Positions 9,574-18,192 of a stretch of DNA of 64,000 nt are shown in pieces. The notes beneath the pieces are model-generated. The model searched no databases and was not told the origin of the DNA. It worked only from the letters and a program-made list of their open reading frames with translations. Source of the DNA: Aquincola tertiaricarbonis. GTDB lineage: Bacteria; Pseudomonadota; Gammaproteobacteria; Burkholderiales; Burkholderiaceae_C. Made by a program: the position numbers and the translations under genes. The stretch spans positions 1,674,001-1,738,000 of the forward strand of contig NZ_CP097635.1 of NCBI RefSeq assembly GCF_023573145.1. The letters run 5' to 3'. Each line of letters begins with the position of its first letter. Positions within the stretch are counted from its first letter, which is position 1.

Positions 9574-10902
9574 TCAGTGCTGGTAGGCCGTTGTCCACCG
9601 CCGGATCTCACTGCGCAGCGTCAGCAGTGACACCGGCTGCGGCACGAAGCCGTCCACCTCGTCGCCATAGGCCAGGCAGGCGTATGCACCGTCCTGCACC
9701 GCCGCATGCAACACGATGCGGCATGGGGCGGCCAAGCCGGTGCGCTGCAGCTTGCGCAGCCGCTGCACCAGACCTTCGCCTTCGGCGCCGGGCAACGCGG
9801 GGTCCAGCAGCATCACCGCGGGCGCCAGCCGCAGGCAGATGTCCAGGGCCTGCACCGCGTCGCGCGCCGCATGCACTTCATAGCCCATGGCCTGCAGCAG
9901 CGATTGCGTCAGGCAGCGGGGCACGTCGTCGTGCTGGGCCACCAGCACGCGGCCGGCTTGCCGGGTCGGGCCGTCGCCGCCCTGGGGCGGGCGCGGCGGC
10001 GGCTGGCGCAGCAGGCGGTCCCAGGCCTGCCAGTCGGCCGCCGACATCGGGTGGCAGCACACCTGGTAGCCGGGCAGGGTGTCCGGGTGGCCCAGCCACA
10101 GCGAGCCGGTTTCCACCGCCGCCATGGCCAGCGTGCGCGGCGGCAGCGCGCGGCGGATCTGCTGCAGCAGCGAGGCCGGCGTGCCCGGCTCGGGAAACAC
10201 CAGCAGCAGGTCGGGCAGGGGCTCGCGCTGCGGATTTCCGGCCAGCCGGCGCAGCACCTGCTGGCCATCCACCAGCGTGGCCACCGTCCAGCCCTGGCGC
10301 GAGGCCTCGCGCGCCAAGGAGGCCGCCATCACCGCATCGGGTTGCACCAGCCACAGGTGGCGGCTGCCCAAGGCGGGCTGCGGCGCCACCGGCCGCTGCC
10401 ACGCCCGCTGCAGCCGGTAACTCGCATGTAGCTCGAAGCCTTGCGGCTGCCAGGCCAGTGCCAGCGGCGCGCGGGAGGCCGGGCACAGGCCGTGGCCCAC
10501 CGCACAGGCGGCCCCGGGGCCGGTGCCCACGCGCAGCGCGGCCAGGTTCAGTCGCTCCAGCGCCTGCTCGAAGCTGCGGTGGCCGCGGCGCTCGGGCTGG
10601 GCGGTGATGCGCCAGTGCAGCCGGCAGCCTTGCCCCGGCTCAGGCTCGGCCACGGCCTGCGCGCCGAACTCGATCAGCCCGCCCGGGCCCAGCAGCTCGG
10701 CGCTGGCCCCCAGCAGCCGGTGCAGGCTGCAGTTCAGCGCCCGCACCTCCGACAATGGGCTTTCCAGCCCGCCGGGCGGGCCGGCCACGCGCCAGCCGCT
10801 GGTGCGGTCGTCCAGGCCGTAGCTGATGCGCTGGGCCTTGAACAGCGGCATCCACTCGCGCAGCGCGAGGGCCAACAGCCGCGACAGCAGGGTGTCGGTC
10901 AT
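9574..10902 (-). CDS. Degenerate hybrid-kinase-like protein (ATPase-like plus two pseudo-receivers)
   Basis: This ORF encodes 442 residues. Residues about 50-175 resemble a HATPase core: an N-box-like stretch (LHRLLGASAELLGPGGLIEF), then GTGPGAACAVGHGLC where GTGLGLAI is expected. The catalytic Asn and DxGxG are missing. Residues about 185-300 look like a receiver without a phospho-acceptor (LLLVFPEPG). Residues about 318-435 form a second receiver that keeps Asp (MLLDPALPG) but has PQPV where KP is expected. It is therefore a probable non-catalytic scaffold or decoy, or a decaying gene. The frame is intact over 1.3 kb with normal codon bias, arguing for selection. The fold assignment is mine by eye. 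Confidence 0.7.
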   Translation of the reverse strand: MTDTLLSRLLALALREWMPLFKAQRISYGLDDRTSGWRVAGPPGGLESPLSEVRALNCSLHRLLGASAELLGPGGLIEFGAQAVAEPEPGQGCRLHWRITAQPERRGHRSFEQALERLNLAALRVGTGPGAACAVGHGLCPASRAPLALAWQPQGFELHASYRLQRAWQRPVAPQPALGSRHLWLVQPDAVMAASLAREASRQGWTVATLVDGQQVLRRLAGNPQREPLPDLLLVFPEPGTPASLLQQIRRALPPRTLAMAAVETGSLWLGHPDTLPGYQVCCHPMSAADWQAWDRLLRQPPPRPPQGGDGPTRQAGRVLVAQHDDVPRCLTQSLLQAMGYEVHAARDAVQALDICLRLAPAVMLLDPALPGAEGEGLVQRLRKLQRTGLAAPCRIVLHAAVQDGAYACLAYGDEVDGFVPQPVSLLTLRSEIRRWTTAYQH

Positions 10903-10982
10903 GCGGCCGGGGTGGGGAGGAACGGGCTTTGCCACCAGGGCTGGGCAGCCAAGCCGGTTGTGAACCCACGGAGCCTTGCACC

Positions 10983-11390
10983 ATGCGCGCCTGTCCCGCC
11001 TACCTTCTTCCGCAAGCTGCGCGCGCCGTGCTGGCGCCCCGGCCGGCACTGCGGCCCGCCATGCCCTTGCGCGCACACATCGAGCCGCCCGAGCCGGTGA
11101 TGCCCCCGCCGCCACCGCCTGACCTGCCCACCGGCGTGCCGCCGATCGGCGACCCGCTGCCCGGCCAGCAACCGGCGCCCACGCCCGGTCCTGCCCCGGG
11201 GCCGGCACCCGACATGCCCCCCGAGGTGACGCGGGCGGCCGCAGGGCGGGGGGAGGAAAAGGCTGCGGAGCATGGTCGTATGATGACTCAGCCCTTGGCA
11301 GGTCGCGTGCCGCGTTTCGAGCGGCCTTCCACCTACCGCCGCAGCCTGCTGCGGGCGATGTCGGGCCGCCAGGCGGAGCTGGACCATTGA
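10983..11390 (+). CDS. Proline-rich small hypothetical protein
   Basis: This ORF encodes 135 residues from ATG 10983 (an internal ATG at 11061 is also possible). The middle is a Pro-rich low-complexity tract (PEPVMPPPPPPDLPTG). The tail is basic (FERPSTYRRSLLRAMSGRQ). It has no clear signal peptide. Its TGA overlaps the TTG start of the helicase gene (TTGA), suggesting coupling. Codon bias supports the reading frame, but the Pro-rich tract could inflate this. Confidence 0.5.
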   Translation: MRACPAYLLPQAARAVLAPRPALRPAMPLRAHIEPPEPVMPPPPPPDLPTGVPPIGDPLPGQQPAPTPGPAPGPAPDMPPEVTRAAAGRGEEKAAEHGRMMTQPLAGRVPRFERPSTYRRSLLRAMSGRQAELDH

Positions 11391-13114
11391 GCGCAGAGCC
11401 TGCCCGACCCGGCCCTGCGCGGCTGCCGGCCGCCGCGCGTCGCCTGTTGCGCGAGGTGTTCGGCCTGAGCAAGCTGCGCCCCGGCCAAGGCGCCGTGGTG
11501 GCCCGGGTGTTGCGGGGCCAGCCCACGCTGGCGGTGATGCCCACCGGCGCCGGCAAATCCTTGTGCTACCAACTGCCCGCTTTGATGGACGAGCGGCGCA
11601 CGTTGGTCGTCTCGCCGCTCATCGCGTTGATGAAGGACCAGTGCGACGCGCTGCGCGAGCGGCAGGTCGAGGCCGTGGCCTGGCACAGCGGGCTGTCGGC
11701 CGAAGAGCTGGCCGCTACCGAAGCCGCGGTGGCCGACGGCAGCGCCCGCATCGTGTTCACCACGCCGGAGCGTGCGGCCGAGCCCGGCTTTGCCGAGGTG
11801 GTGTCTACCGGGCGCGAGGTGGGCCTGCTGGTGGTGGATGAAGCCCATTGCGTGGCCCAGTGGGGCCATGCCTTTCGGCCCGCCTACCTGGAGCTGGCGC
11901 CGTTGCGCCGCGCGCTGGACGAACCGCCGGTGCTGGCGCTTACCGCCACTGCCACCACCGAGGTGGCCGACGAGGTGATGCAGCAGCTGGGCATACCCGC
12001 CGAGGGCCTGCTGCGTGCCGGCGTCTACCGGCCCAAGCTGCACTACCGCGTGGAGCCGCAGGCCGACGAGGACGACAAGCGCCAGCGCGCGCTGGCCCTG
12101 GTGCGCGGCACCGCGGGCGCCGCCATCGTGTATGCCGCCACCGTGCGCGAGGCCGAGACCGTGCACGCCTTGTTGCAACAAGCCGCGATCGAGGCGGGCG
12201 AGCCGCCCGAGGCCTACGGCCTGTACCACGGCCGCATGAATGCGGCCGATCGCCACCGCGTGCAGGACGCCTTCCTGGAAGGCGGCGTGCGGGTGATGGT
12301 GGCCACGCCGGCCTTCGGCCTGGGCATCGACAAGCCCGACATCCGCCTGGTGCTGCATCTGCAGCTGCCGCCGGGCCTGGACGCTTATTACCAGGAGACC
12401 GGCCGCGCCGGCCGCGACGGCGAAGACGCCGACTGCGTGCTGCTGTACCTGCGCGGTGACCGCAGCGTGCAGCAGTTTTTCATGGCCGGCCGCTACCCCG
12501 ACCGCGAGGCCGTGGCCGCCGTGCTGCAGCAGCTGGCCGAGGCCGATGCGCCGCTGCCGCTGGAAGCGATGACCGAGGCCACCGACCTGCCGCCGGCCCG
12601 GGTGCGCGGCATCCTCAACCTGCTGGCCGGTGAACGGCTGGCCCGCCGCAATGCCCAGGGCGGCTGGCGCAGCGCCGGCCGCCGCCTGGCCGATGCCGCG
12701 CTGAACCGCGTGCTGCAGGCCTGCGAGCAGCGCCGCGAGCACGACAAGGCCGAGCTGGAAGCCATGGTGGCCTATGCCCAGAGCGGCACCTGCCGCTGGC
12801 AGCTGCTGCTGCGCCACTTCGAGCCCGCGGCCGAGCACCCCACCTGCGGCCATTGCGACAGCTGTCAGCGGCTGCAGGCCTTCGAGGCGCTGCGCGCGGC
12901 CGAAGCGGCGCAGGGCGTGCCCACGCCCTCGGCCGAGCCCATCCGCGTGATGGCCGCCGGCACGCCGGTGCGCGTGCGCCGCTACGGCCTGGGCGAAGTG
13001 GTCAGCGGTGACGGCAGCAGCCTGACCATCCGCTTCCCCGGTGGCGCCGAGCGCAGCTTCCATCCCGATTTCGTCAAGCCGGCCCGCGCCGCGCGCCGTG
13101 CCGCTGCCGCCTGA
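11387..13114 (+). CDS. RecQ-family ATP-dependent DNA helicase
   Basis: This ORF encodes 575 residues. SF2 motifs are in order: motif 0/I (LRPGQ, MPTGAGKSLCYQLP), Ia (VVSPLIALMKDQ), II as VDEAHC, III (ALTATAT), V (ATPAFGLGIDKPDIR) and VI (YYQETGRAGRDG). The RecQ zinc-binding Cys cluster follows (C-x-W...CGHCDSC, about 468-492) and then a short C-terminal domain; no HRDC domain is evident, making it shorter than E. coli RecQ (about 610). The enzyme unwinds DNA 3' to 5' during repair and recombination. The start is TTG, overlapping the upstream stop; a later start is possible. Confidence 0.92.
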   Translation: MSAEPARPGPARLPAAARRLLREVFGLSKLRPGQGAVVARVLRGQPTLAVMPTGAGKSLCYQLPALMDERRTLVVSPLIALMKDQCDALRERQVEAVAWHSGLSAEELAATEAAVADGSARIVFTTPERAAEPGFAEVVSTGREVGLLVVDEAHCVAQWGHAFRPAYLELAPLRRALDEPPVLALTATATTEVADEVMQQLGIPAEGLLRAGVYRPKLHYRVEPQADEDDKRQRALALVRGTAGAAIVYAATVREAETVHALLQQAAIEAGEPPEAYGLYHGRMNAADRHRVQDAFLEGGVRVMVATPAFGLGIDKPDIRLVLHLQLPPGLDAYYQETGRAGRDGEDADCVLLYLRGDRSVQQFFMAGRYPDREAVAAVLQQLAEADAPLPLEAMTEATDLPPARVRGILNLLAGERLARRNAQGGWRSAGRRLADAALNRVLQACEQRREHDKAELEAMVAYAQSGTCRWQLLLRHFEPAAEHPTCGHCDSCQRLQAFEALRAAEAAQGVPTPSAEPIRVMAAGTPVRVRRYGLGEVVSGDGSSLTIRFPGGAERSFHPDFVKPARAARRAAAA

Positions 13115-13139
13115 TGCCACCCAACACCTGATACCTGCG

Positions 13140-14993
13140 ATGAAACCCACCGTCAGCGACCACCTCCTGCAACGCCTGCACGCCTGGGGCGTGCGCCGCG
13201 TCTTCGGCTACCCCGGCGACGGCATCAACGGCCTGATCGGCGCCTTCGGCCGGCGCGAAGGCGACATCGAATTCGTGCAGGCCCGGCATGAAGAGCTGGC
13301 CGCCTTCATGGCCACCGCCCATGCCAAGTTCACCGGTGAGGTGGGGGTGTGCATGGCCACCTCGGGCCCGGGCGCCATCCACCTGCTCAACGGCCTGTAC
13401 GACGCCAAGGCCGACCACCAGCCGGTGGTGGCCATCGTCGGCCAGCAGGCGCGCAGCGCCCTGGGCGGCGACTACCAGCAGGAGGTGGACCTGCCCGCGC
13501 TGTTCAAGGACGTGGCCGGCGCCTACGTGCAGACCGTGATGGTGGCCGAGCAGGCCCGCCACGTGATCGACCGCGCCGTGCGCATCGCGCGCGACCAGCG
13601 CACCGTCACCTGCGTCATCGTGCCCAACGACGTGCAGGAACTGCCCCAGGTGCTGGAGCCGCCGCGCGAGCATGGCACGGTGCACAGCGGCATCGGCCAC
13701 ACCGGCGTGGCGGCGGTGCCGCCGGCCACCGAGCTGGCCCGCGCCGCGGCGGTGCTCAATGCCGGGCGCAAGGTGGCCATCCTGGTGGGTGCCGGTGCGC
13801 TGCACGCGGCCGACGAGCTGCAGCTGGTGGCCGACCGCCTGGGCGCTGGCGTGGCCAAGGCCCTGCTGGGCAAGTGCGCCCTGCCCGACGACCTGCCTTA
13901 CGTCACCGGCGCCATCGGCCTGCTGGGCACCGGCCCCAGCTGGGAAATGATGGAGGGCTGCGACACGCTGCTGATGATCGGATCGAGTTTTCCGTACAGC
14001 GAGTACCTGCCCAAGGAAGGCCAGGCCCGCGGCGTGCAGATCGACGTCGACCCGCGCCAGCTGGCGCTGCGCTACCCGATGGAGGTGAGCCTGGCCGGCG
14101 ACAGCGCGCTGACGCTGCGAGCGCTGCTGCCGCTGCTCAAGCCGCGGGCCGACAGCGCCTGGCGCGACCAGATCGTCAAGAGCGTGGCCCGCTGGTGGGA
14201 CGTGATGCAGGCCCGCGCGATGGCCCCGGCCCAGCCGATGAACCCGCAGCGCGTGTTCTGGGAGCTGTCGCCCCGGCTGCCGTCGGACGTGATCCTGGCC
14301 TGCGATTCGGGCACCAGCGCCGCCTGGTATGCGCGCGACCTGAAGGTGCGCCACGGCATGATGGGGTCGCTCTCGGGCGGGTTGGCCAGCATGGGCGCGG
14401 CGCTGCCTTACGCCATCGCCGCCAAGTTCGCGCACCCGGCGCGGCCGGTGGTGGCCCTGCTGGGCGACGGCGCCATGCAGATGATCGGCCTCAATGCCCT
14501 CATCACCCTGGCCCACCACTGGCGCCGCTGGACCGACCCGCGCGTGGTGGTGATGGTGCTGGACAACCGCGACCTGAACATGGTGACCTGGGAGCAGCGC
14601 GCCACCGCGGGCGACCCCAAGTTCGAGCCGTCACAGACGCTACCCGGCTTCAGCTATGCCGAGTACGCCCGCCTGCTGGGCCTCAACGGCCTGCGGGTGG
14701 ACAACCCGGACGACATCGGCCTGGCCTGGGAACAGGCCCTGGCCGCCGACCGGCCCACGGTGCTGCAGATGGTGGTGGACCCCAACGTGCCGCCGCTGCC
14801 GCCCCACATCCCGGCCAAGCAGGTGGCCTCGTACCTGAGCGCACTGTTCCATGGCGACCCCGACGCCCGCCAGGTGATGGTGGCCACCCTGCGCCAGTGG
14901 TGGGCAGGCGTGGCGCCGGGGCGCCACGGTGTCACGCCGGCCGATGCCGCCGGGCGAGCGGAAGACCTGCGGGACGAGCCCAGCGGCCGGTGA
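13140..14993 (+). CDS. Thiamine-pyrophosphate-requiring enzyme (pyruvate oxidase/acetolactate synthase fold)
   Basis: This ORF encodes 617 residues: an N-terminal TPP-binding PYR domain (GYPGDGINGLIGAF, with catalytic Glu in QARHEELAAFMA), a central domain, and a C-terminal PP domain with the GDG motif GDGAMQMIG and metal-binding Asn in DNRDLN. Relatives include PoxB and YdaP; they decarboxylate pyruvate or related 2-oxo acids. The substrate here cannot be read from sequence. It starts 25 bases after the helicase stop. ATG 13140 fits the domain start; the frame extends upstream but into the helicase gene. Confidence 0.88.
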   Translation: MKPTVSDHLLQRLHAWGVRRVFGYPGDGINGLIGAFGRREGDIEFVQARHEELAAFMATAHAKFTGEVGVCMATSGPGAIHLLNGLYDAKADHQPVVAIVGQQARSALGGDYQQEVDLPALFKDVAGAYVQTVMVAEQARHVIDRAVRIARDQRTVTCVIVPNDVQELPQVLEPPREHGTVHSGIGHTGVAAVPPATELARAAAVLNAGRKVAILVGAGALHAADELQLVADRLGAGVAKALLGKCALPDDLPYVTGAIGLLGTGPSWEMMEGCDTLLMIGSSFPYSEYLPKEGQARGVQIDVDPRQLALRYPMEVSLAGDSALTLRALLPLLKPRADSAWRDQIVKSVARWWDVMQARAMAPAQPMNPQRVFWELSPRLPSDVILACDSGTSAAWYARDLKVRHGMMGSLSGGLASMGAALPYAIAAKFAHPARPVVALLGDGAMQMIGLNALITLAHHWRRWTDPRVVVMVLDNRDLNMVTWEQRATAGDPKFEPSQTLPGFSYAEYARLLGLNGLRVDNPDDIGLAWEQALAADRPTVLQMVVDPNVPPLPPHIPAKQVASYLSALFHGDPDARQVMVATLRQWWAGVAPGRHGVTPADAAGRAEDLRDEPSGR

Positions 14994-15049
14994 CGAGGCA
15001 CGGCGGTTGCCGCCTGCCGGGATCCCCCATGCTCAACCAAGGAGATCCC

Positions 15050-15271
15050 ATGAGCCAAGCCGACACTCAGGACGTGAACGCCATCTACCAGGAACTGGTC
15101 AAGGGCGTGGGTCGCGAGAAGGTGACCGAAGCCAATGCCCGCCAGCTGATCGACCTCGCCGAGCGCGACAAGCACACCGTGCTGGCCGAGGAGCTGCGCG
15201 AATGGGCCATGGGCTGCGGCGGTGCGGTGACCCAGGCGCCGGGCAGCGGCGCGGGCGGCCGGGAAGGCTGA
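15050..15271 (+). CDS. Small hypothetical protein
   Basis: This ORF encodes 73 residues. ATG 15050 has a strong ribosome binding site (AAGGAGAT, 6 bases upstream). The protein is helical and charged (AIYQELVKGVGREKVTEANA) with a Gly-rich tail. There is no membrane segment and no recognised family. It follows the TPP enzyme by 56 bases, possibly in the same transcript, and is followed by a GC hairpin. Confidence 0.7.
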   Translation: MSQADTQDVNAIYQELVKGVGREKVTEANARQLIDLAERDKHTVLAEELREWAMGCGGAVTQAPGSGAGGREG

Positions 15272-15277
15272 AAACCC

Positions 15278-15295
15278 GGGGGTGTCGACGCCCCC
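15278..15295. terminator. GC-rich hairpin after the small ORF
   Basis: GGGGG and CCCCC arms enclose a GTCGAC palindrome, 6 bases after the upstream stop. There is no T tract. It is the only clear structure in the 190-base gap before the next gene. Confidence 0.35.
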
Positions 15296-15462
15296 AGAGG
15301 CGGCGCCGAGATGCAGAATGGCGGCCGACCGCCCTCACCTGACGCGCCCGCGCGCCCCGCCCATGCGACTGACCCCTCGCCGTTGCCTGCCGACTGCTGC
15401 CAGGCTGACTCTCGCGGGGCTGACCCCGACCGGACAACGCGACAGGGTTTGACCGGCCTGCC

Positions 15463-15942
15463 ATGGGACACATCGGGGGCAGTTCCGACGATTGGGAGCT
15501 GATGTACGGCACCGCGGAGCAGCAGGCCGCTGCGGTGCAGGCGGCCGAAGCGGCCAGGCAGCGACGCGCTGCGGCCTCGATCGCGTTTGCGGCCTTTGCG
15601 CCGCAGGCATTGGCAACGGTCATCGCGCCGTCGTTCGATCCGAAGGACGCAGCCGGGCGCCAACTGTTGACAAAGACGCTCGACCTGGCCCTGGAGGTCC
15701 GCCAGGGTAGCGTGGCCCTGCTGGCCGAACTGCTGCTGGACGAGTGCCCCTTGCCGTCTGACGAGGTGGCCCGCTGGTTCGGTGACTACTACCCGTCGCA
15801 GCCACTGTGCGCCTCAGCGCTTTTGGCACTGCTTCACGAGCACTTGGTCCGCGCGCTCAACGACGACATGCCCACCGGGGCGCTGCTGGAATTGCTGAGG
15901 TTCCGCCACTCCGGCCACGGCGGGCGTGAGCGTCACTGGTAG
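15463..15942 (+). CDS. Hypothetical protein, alpha-helical
   Basis: This ORF encodes up to 159 residues (ATG 15502 would give 146). It has an Ala/Gln-rich helical N-terminus (TAEQQAAAVQAAEAARQRRA), possibly a coiled coil, then Leu-rich amphipathic helices. No signal peptide or catalytic motif is visible. No clear operon partner is evident; the next gene starts 62 bases on. Function unknown. Confidence 0.6.
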   Translation: MGHIGGSSDDWELMYGTAEQQAAAVQAAEAARQRRAAASIAFAAFAPQALATVIAPSFDPKDAAGRQLLTKTLDLALEVRQGSVALLAELLLDECPLPSDEVARWFGDYYPSQPLCASALLALLHEHLVRALNDDMPTGALLELLRFRHSGHGGRERHW

Positions 15943-16004
15943 CCGCCGGCTCTACCTGCGGCGCGCCGCAGCGGCGCCGGCATCAAGCCCCAGACACCAC
16001 GCCC

Positions 16005-16526
16005 ATGATCCTGCCCACCGCCCACCCGCACTGCGTGCTTCGTCCGTGGCGAGACGGCGACCAGCCATCTCTCGTGCACCATGCCAACAACCGCCGGGTG
16101 TGGCGCAATCTCACGCACACCTTCCCTCATCCCTACACCTTGGCCGACGCCCAGCAGTGGCTGACCTTGTCCGGCGCCGACCCGCACAGCCTGCACCTGG
16201 CCATCGAGCATGAGGGACAAGCGGTCGGCGGCGTGGGTGCCATTGCCGGGCACGGCATCTCGATGGGCACCGCGGACTTCGGCTACTGGCTCGGTGAGGC
16301 GTTGTGGGGCCGTGGGCTGGCCACTGCTGCCGCGGCCGCCTTCCAGCAGCACTTGATGCAGACCCGGCGCTTCGTGCGCTTGCAGGCGCCGGTCTTTGCG
16401 TGGAACCCGGCGTCGATGCGTGTGTTGGAGAAGCTTGGTTTTGCGCGTGAAGGCGTGCTGCGAAGCAGCGTCACCAAGGACGGGCAGGTGATCGACACCG
16501 TGATGTACGCCTACATCGTCGCGTGA
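16005..16526 (+). CDS. GNAT N-acetyltransferase (RimJ/RimL type)
   Basis: This ORF encodes 173 residues with the layout of RimJ/RimL-like acetyltransferases: N-terminal TAHPHCVLRPWRDGDQPSL, central DFGYWLGEALWGRGLATAAA (acetyl-CoA-binding Q/RxxGxG/A equivalent), and the C-terminal NPASMRVLEKLGFAREGVLR. It probably acetylates an amino group of a protein N-terminus or small molecule. The stop overlaps the next gene's GTG start by 4 bases. Confidence 0.9.
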   Translation: MILPTAHPHCVLRPWRDGDQPSLVHHANNRRVWRNLTHTFPHPYTLADAQQWLTLSGADPHSLHLAIEHEGQAVGGVGAIAGHGISMGTADFGYWLGEALWGRGLATAAAAAFQQHLMQTRRFVRLQAPVFAWNPASMRVLEKLGFAREGVLRSSVTKDGQVIDTVMYAYIVA

Positions 16527-17824
16527 CCGCCGCGCCTTCGATGCACGCGGCGCAGCGCGTGCCCGGACTGGATGTGCTGCGGGGGCTGGCGATCGTCTGG
16601 GTGATGCTGTTCCATTCGTGGGTGGTCGGCGGCCTCGGTCCCGACTGGTCCTGGTTGTCGCGCTACGGCTGGATGGGTGTCGACCTGTTCTTCGTGCTCA
16701 GCGGTTACCTCATCGGCCTGCAGGTGTTGTTGCCGCTGGCACGGGGCGGGCCGTTGCCGCTGGGCGACTTTTACCTGCGCCGCGCCTTGCGCATCCTGCC
16801 CGCCTACCTGGCCACGCTGGCGCTGTACCAGTTGTGGCCCGACTTCCGCGAGGCGCCCGGCCTGGAGCCTTGGTGGAAGTTCCTGACCTTCAGCCTGAAC
16901 CTGAACATCGACTATGACCATCGCTCCGCGTTTTCGCACGCCTGGTCGTTGTGCGTGGAAGAGCACTTCTACTGGCTGTTTCCGGCGCTGGCCCTGGGTC
17001 TGCGGCGCCGCTTCGCGGCGCGCGCCTGGCTATGGACCGGCGCGGCCGTGGTGCTGGGCGGCATCGTGCTGCGCAGCGGGGTGTGGTGGCGCGGCATGGC
17101 CGCCGACCCGGCGATGACGCACAACTGGTTCGTCGAAGACCTCTATTACCCCACCTGGAACCGGCTCGACGGCCTGCTGTGCGGCGTGGCGCTGGCGGCC
17201 TGGCGCGCCTTTCGGCCTCTGTCCTGGCAGGCCGCTCGGCGCCATGCGGCGGTCAGTGCGCTGGCCGGCCTGGGGGCGCTGGCGTGCGCGTTCTGGCTGT
17301 TTCGCGATCGCACGGGCCTGCTGGGCAACTCGGTGGGATGGCCGGTGCTGTCACTGGCCTGCGGGCTGCTGGTGTTTGCCGCGGCGCAACCCGACAGTGT
17401 GGTGGGCCGCTGCCGGCTGCCTCTGGCGGGCTTCCTGGCCGGCATCTCGTACAGCCTGTACCTGGTGCACAAGGCCGCCTACCACCTGGTGCAGCTCCAC
17501 TGGGGCGACCGCCTGGCGGGCACCGGCCTGCTGGCCTTCGCGGCGTATGGCGGCGCGGCCCTGCTGGCCGGGGCGCTGATGCACCGGGCGGTGGAAGCGC
17601 CCTTCCTGCGGTTGCGGCACCGCCTGCGCCCCAAGCGTCCATGGCGAAATCCCTGCACCTGCAAGAGGTCCTCGACCTCGACCTGCTCACGTTGCAGGCC
17701 CACACCGAACAGGCGGGCGACCGTATGGATGCGGCGCGTTGGCGGGAGACCCTCGCGCAGTCGCTGGCCGTGTCCGAGGTGGCGGTGGTGCGCCGCGGCG
17801 GCGTGCTGGTCGGCTACGCGATGA
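16523..17824 (+). CDS. Acyltransferase 3 family membrane protein (OafA/YrhL type)
   Basis: This ORF encodes 433 residues with about ten membrane segments. Family motifs are LDVLRGLAIVWVMLFHSW (Arg and the catalytic His), DLFFVLSGYLIG and AWSLCVEEHFYW. These enzymes O-acylate surface sugars or lipids. The membrane domain ends at about residue 370 (HRLRPKRP). The last 61 residues are Arg/Cys/Ser-rich and are simply the out-of-frame reading of the downstream GNAT gene, so the natural stop seems to have been lost by a small indel or the tail is neutral. Confidence 0.9.
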   Translation: MTAAPSMHAAQRVPGLDVLRGLAIVWVMLFHSWVVGGLGPDWSWLSRYGWMGVDLFFVLSGYLIGLQVLLPLARGGPLPLGDFYLRRALRILPAYLATLALYQLWPDFREAPGLEPWWKFLTFSLNLNIDYDHRSAFSHAWSLCVEEHFYWLFPALALGLRRRFAARAWLWTGAAVVLGGIVLRSGVWWRGMAADPAMTHNWFVEDLYYPTWNRLDGLLCGVALAAWRAFRPLSWQAARRHAAVSALAGLGALACAFWLFRDRTGLLGNSVGWPVLSLACGLLVFAAAQPDSVVGRCRLPLAGFLAGISYSLYLVHKAAYHLVQLHWGDRLAGTGLLAFAAYGGAALLAGALMHRAVEAPFLRLRHRLRPKRPWRNPCTCKRSSTSTCSRCRPTPNRRATVWMRRVGGRPSRSRWPCPRWRWCAAAACWSATR

Positions 17825-18132
17825 TGCAGCCGCGGGCGGAGCCGGGGCTGTGGTTCGTCACCGGCTTCAACACCCATCCGGCGCACCGCCATGGCGTCGT
17901 GGTGCGTGCGCTGCTGCAGCAGCTGCTGGCCATCGCGCATCGCCGCGGCATCGTCACGCTGCAAAGCCACGTGTACAAGACCAACCGGCTGTCGATGGCC
18001 TTCCATGCGCGGCTGGGCTTTGCCATCACGCGCGAGAACGACAAGGGCGTGGAGTTCACCGCATCGGTGGCCGACCTGGTGGCTGCTGCGGCGGGCAAGA
18101 CGGGCGCCTCTTTGGCCGCCAGGCACCGATGA
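17641..18132 (+). CDS. GNAT-family N-acetyltransferase
   Basis: This ORF encodes 163 residues. GNAT features are VVRRGGVLVGYAMM (beta-4), HPAHRHGVVVRALLQQLLAIA in the acetyl-CoA site region, and NRLSMAFHARLGFAIT near the C-terminus. The first 184 bases overlap the end of the acyltransferase gene in another frame. Codon bias through the overlap supports this frame over the acyltransferase tail. Substrate unknown. Confidence 0.8.
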   Translation: MAKSLHLQEVLDLDLLTLQAHTEQAGDRMDAARWRETLAQSLAVSEVAVVRRGGVLVGYAMMQPRAEPGLWFVTGFNTHPAHRHGVVVRALLQQLLAIAHRRGIVTLQSHVYKTNRLSMAFHARLGFAITRENDKGVEFTASVADLVAAAAGKTGASLAARHR

Positions 18133-18160
18133 CTTTCAAGTTCACCGGCCCAGGGTTTGT

Positions 18161-18189
18161 ACGGTTGTACAACAAGCTTGCACAACCGT
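18161..18189. promoter_or_regulatory. Inverted repeat, probable TetR operator
   Basis: Perfect 8-bp arms ACGGTTGT and ACAACCGT are separated by 13 bases, with an extra TTGTACAA palindrome inside the left half. It ends 3 bases before the likely TetR start at 18193. TetR repressors usually bind such dyads to control themselves and the downstream operon. Confidence 0.6.
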
Positions 18190-18192
18190 CCA

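Noticed and set aside
11101..11230. CCG-rich stretch as a repeat or CRISPR-like array
   Set aside because: It is a low-complexity Pro-coding tract without regular repeat units or spacers.
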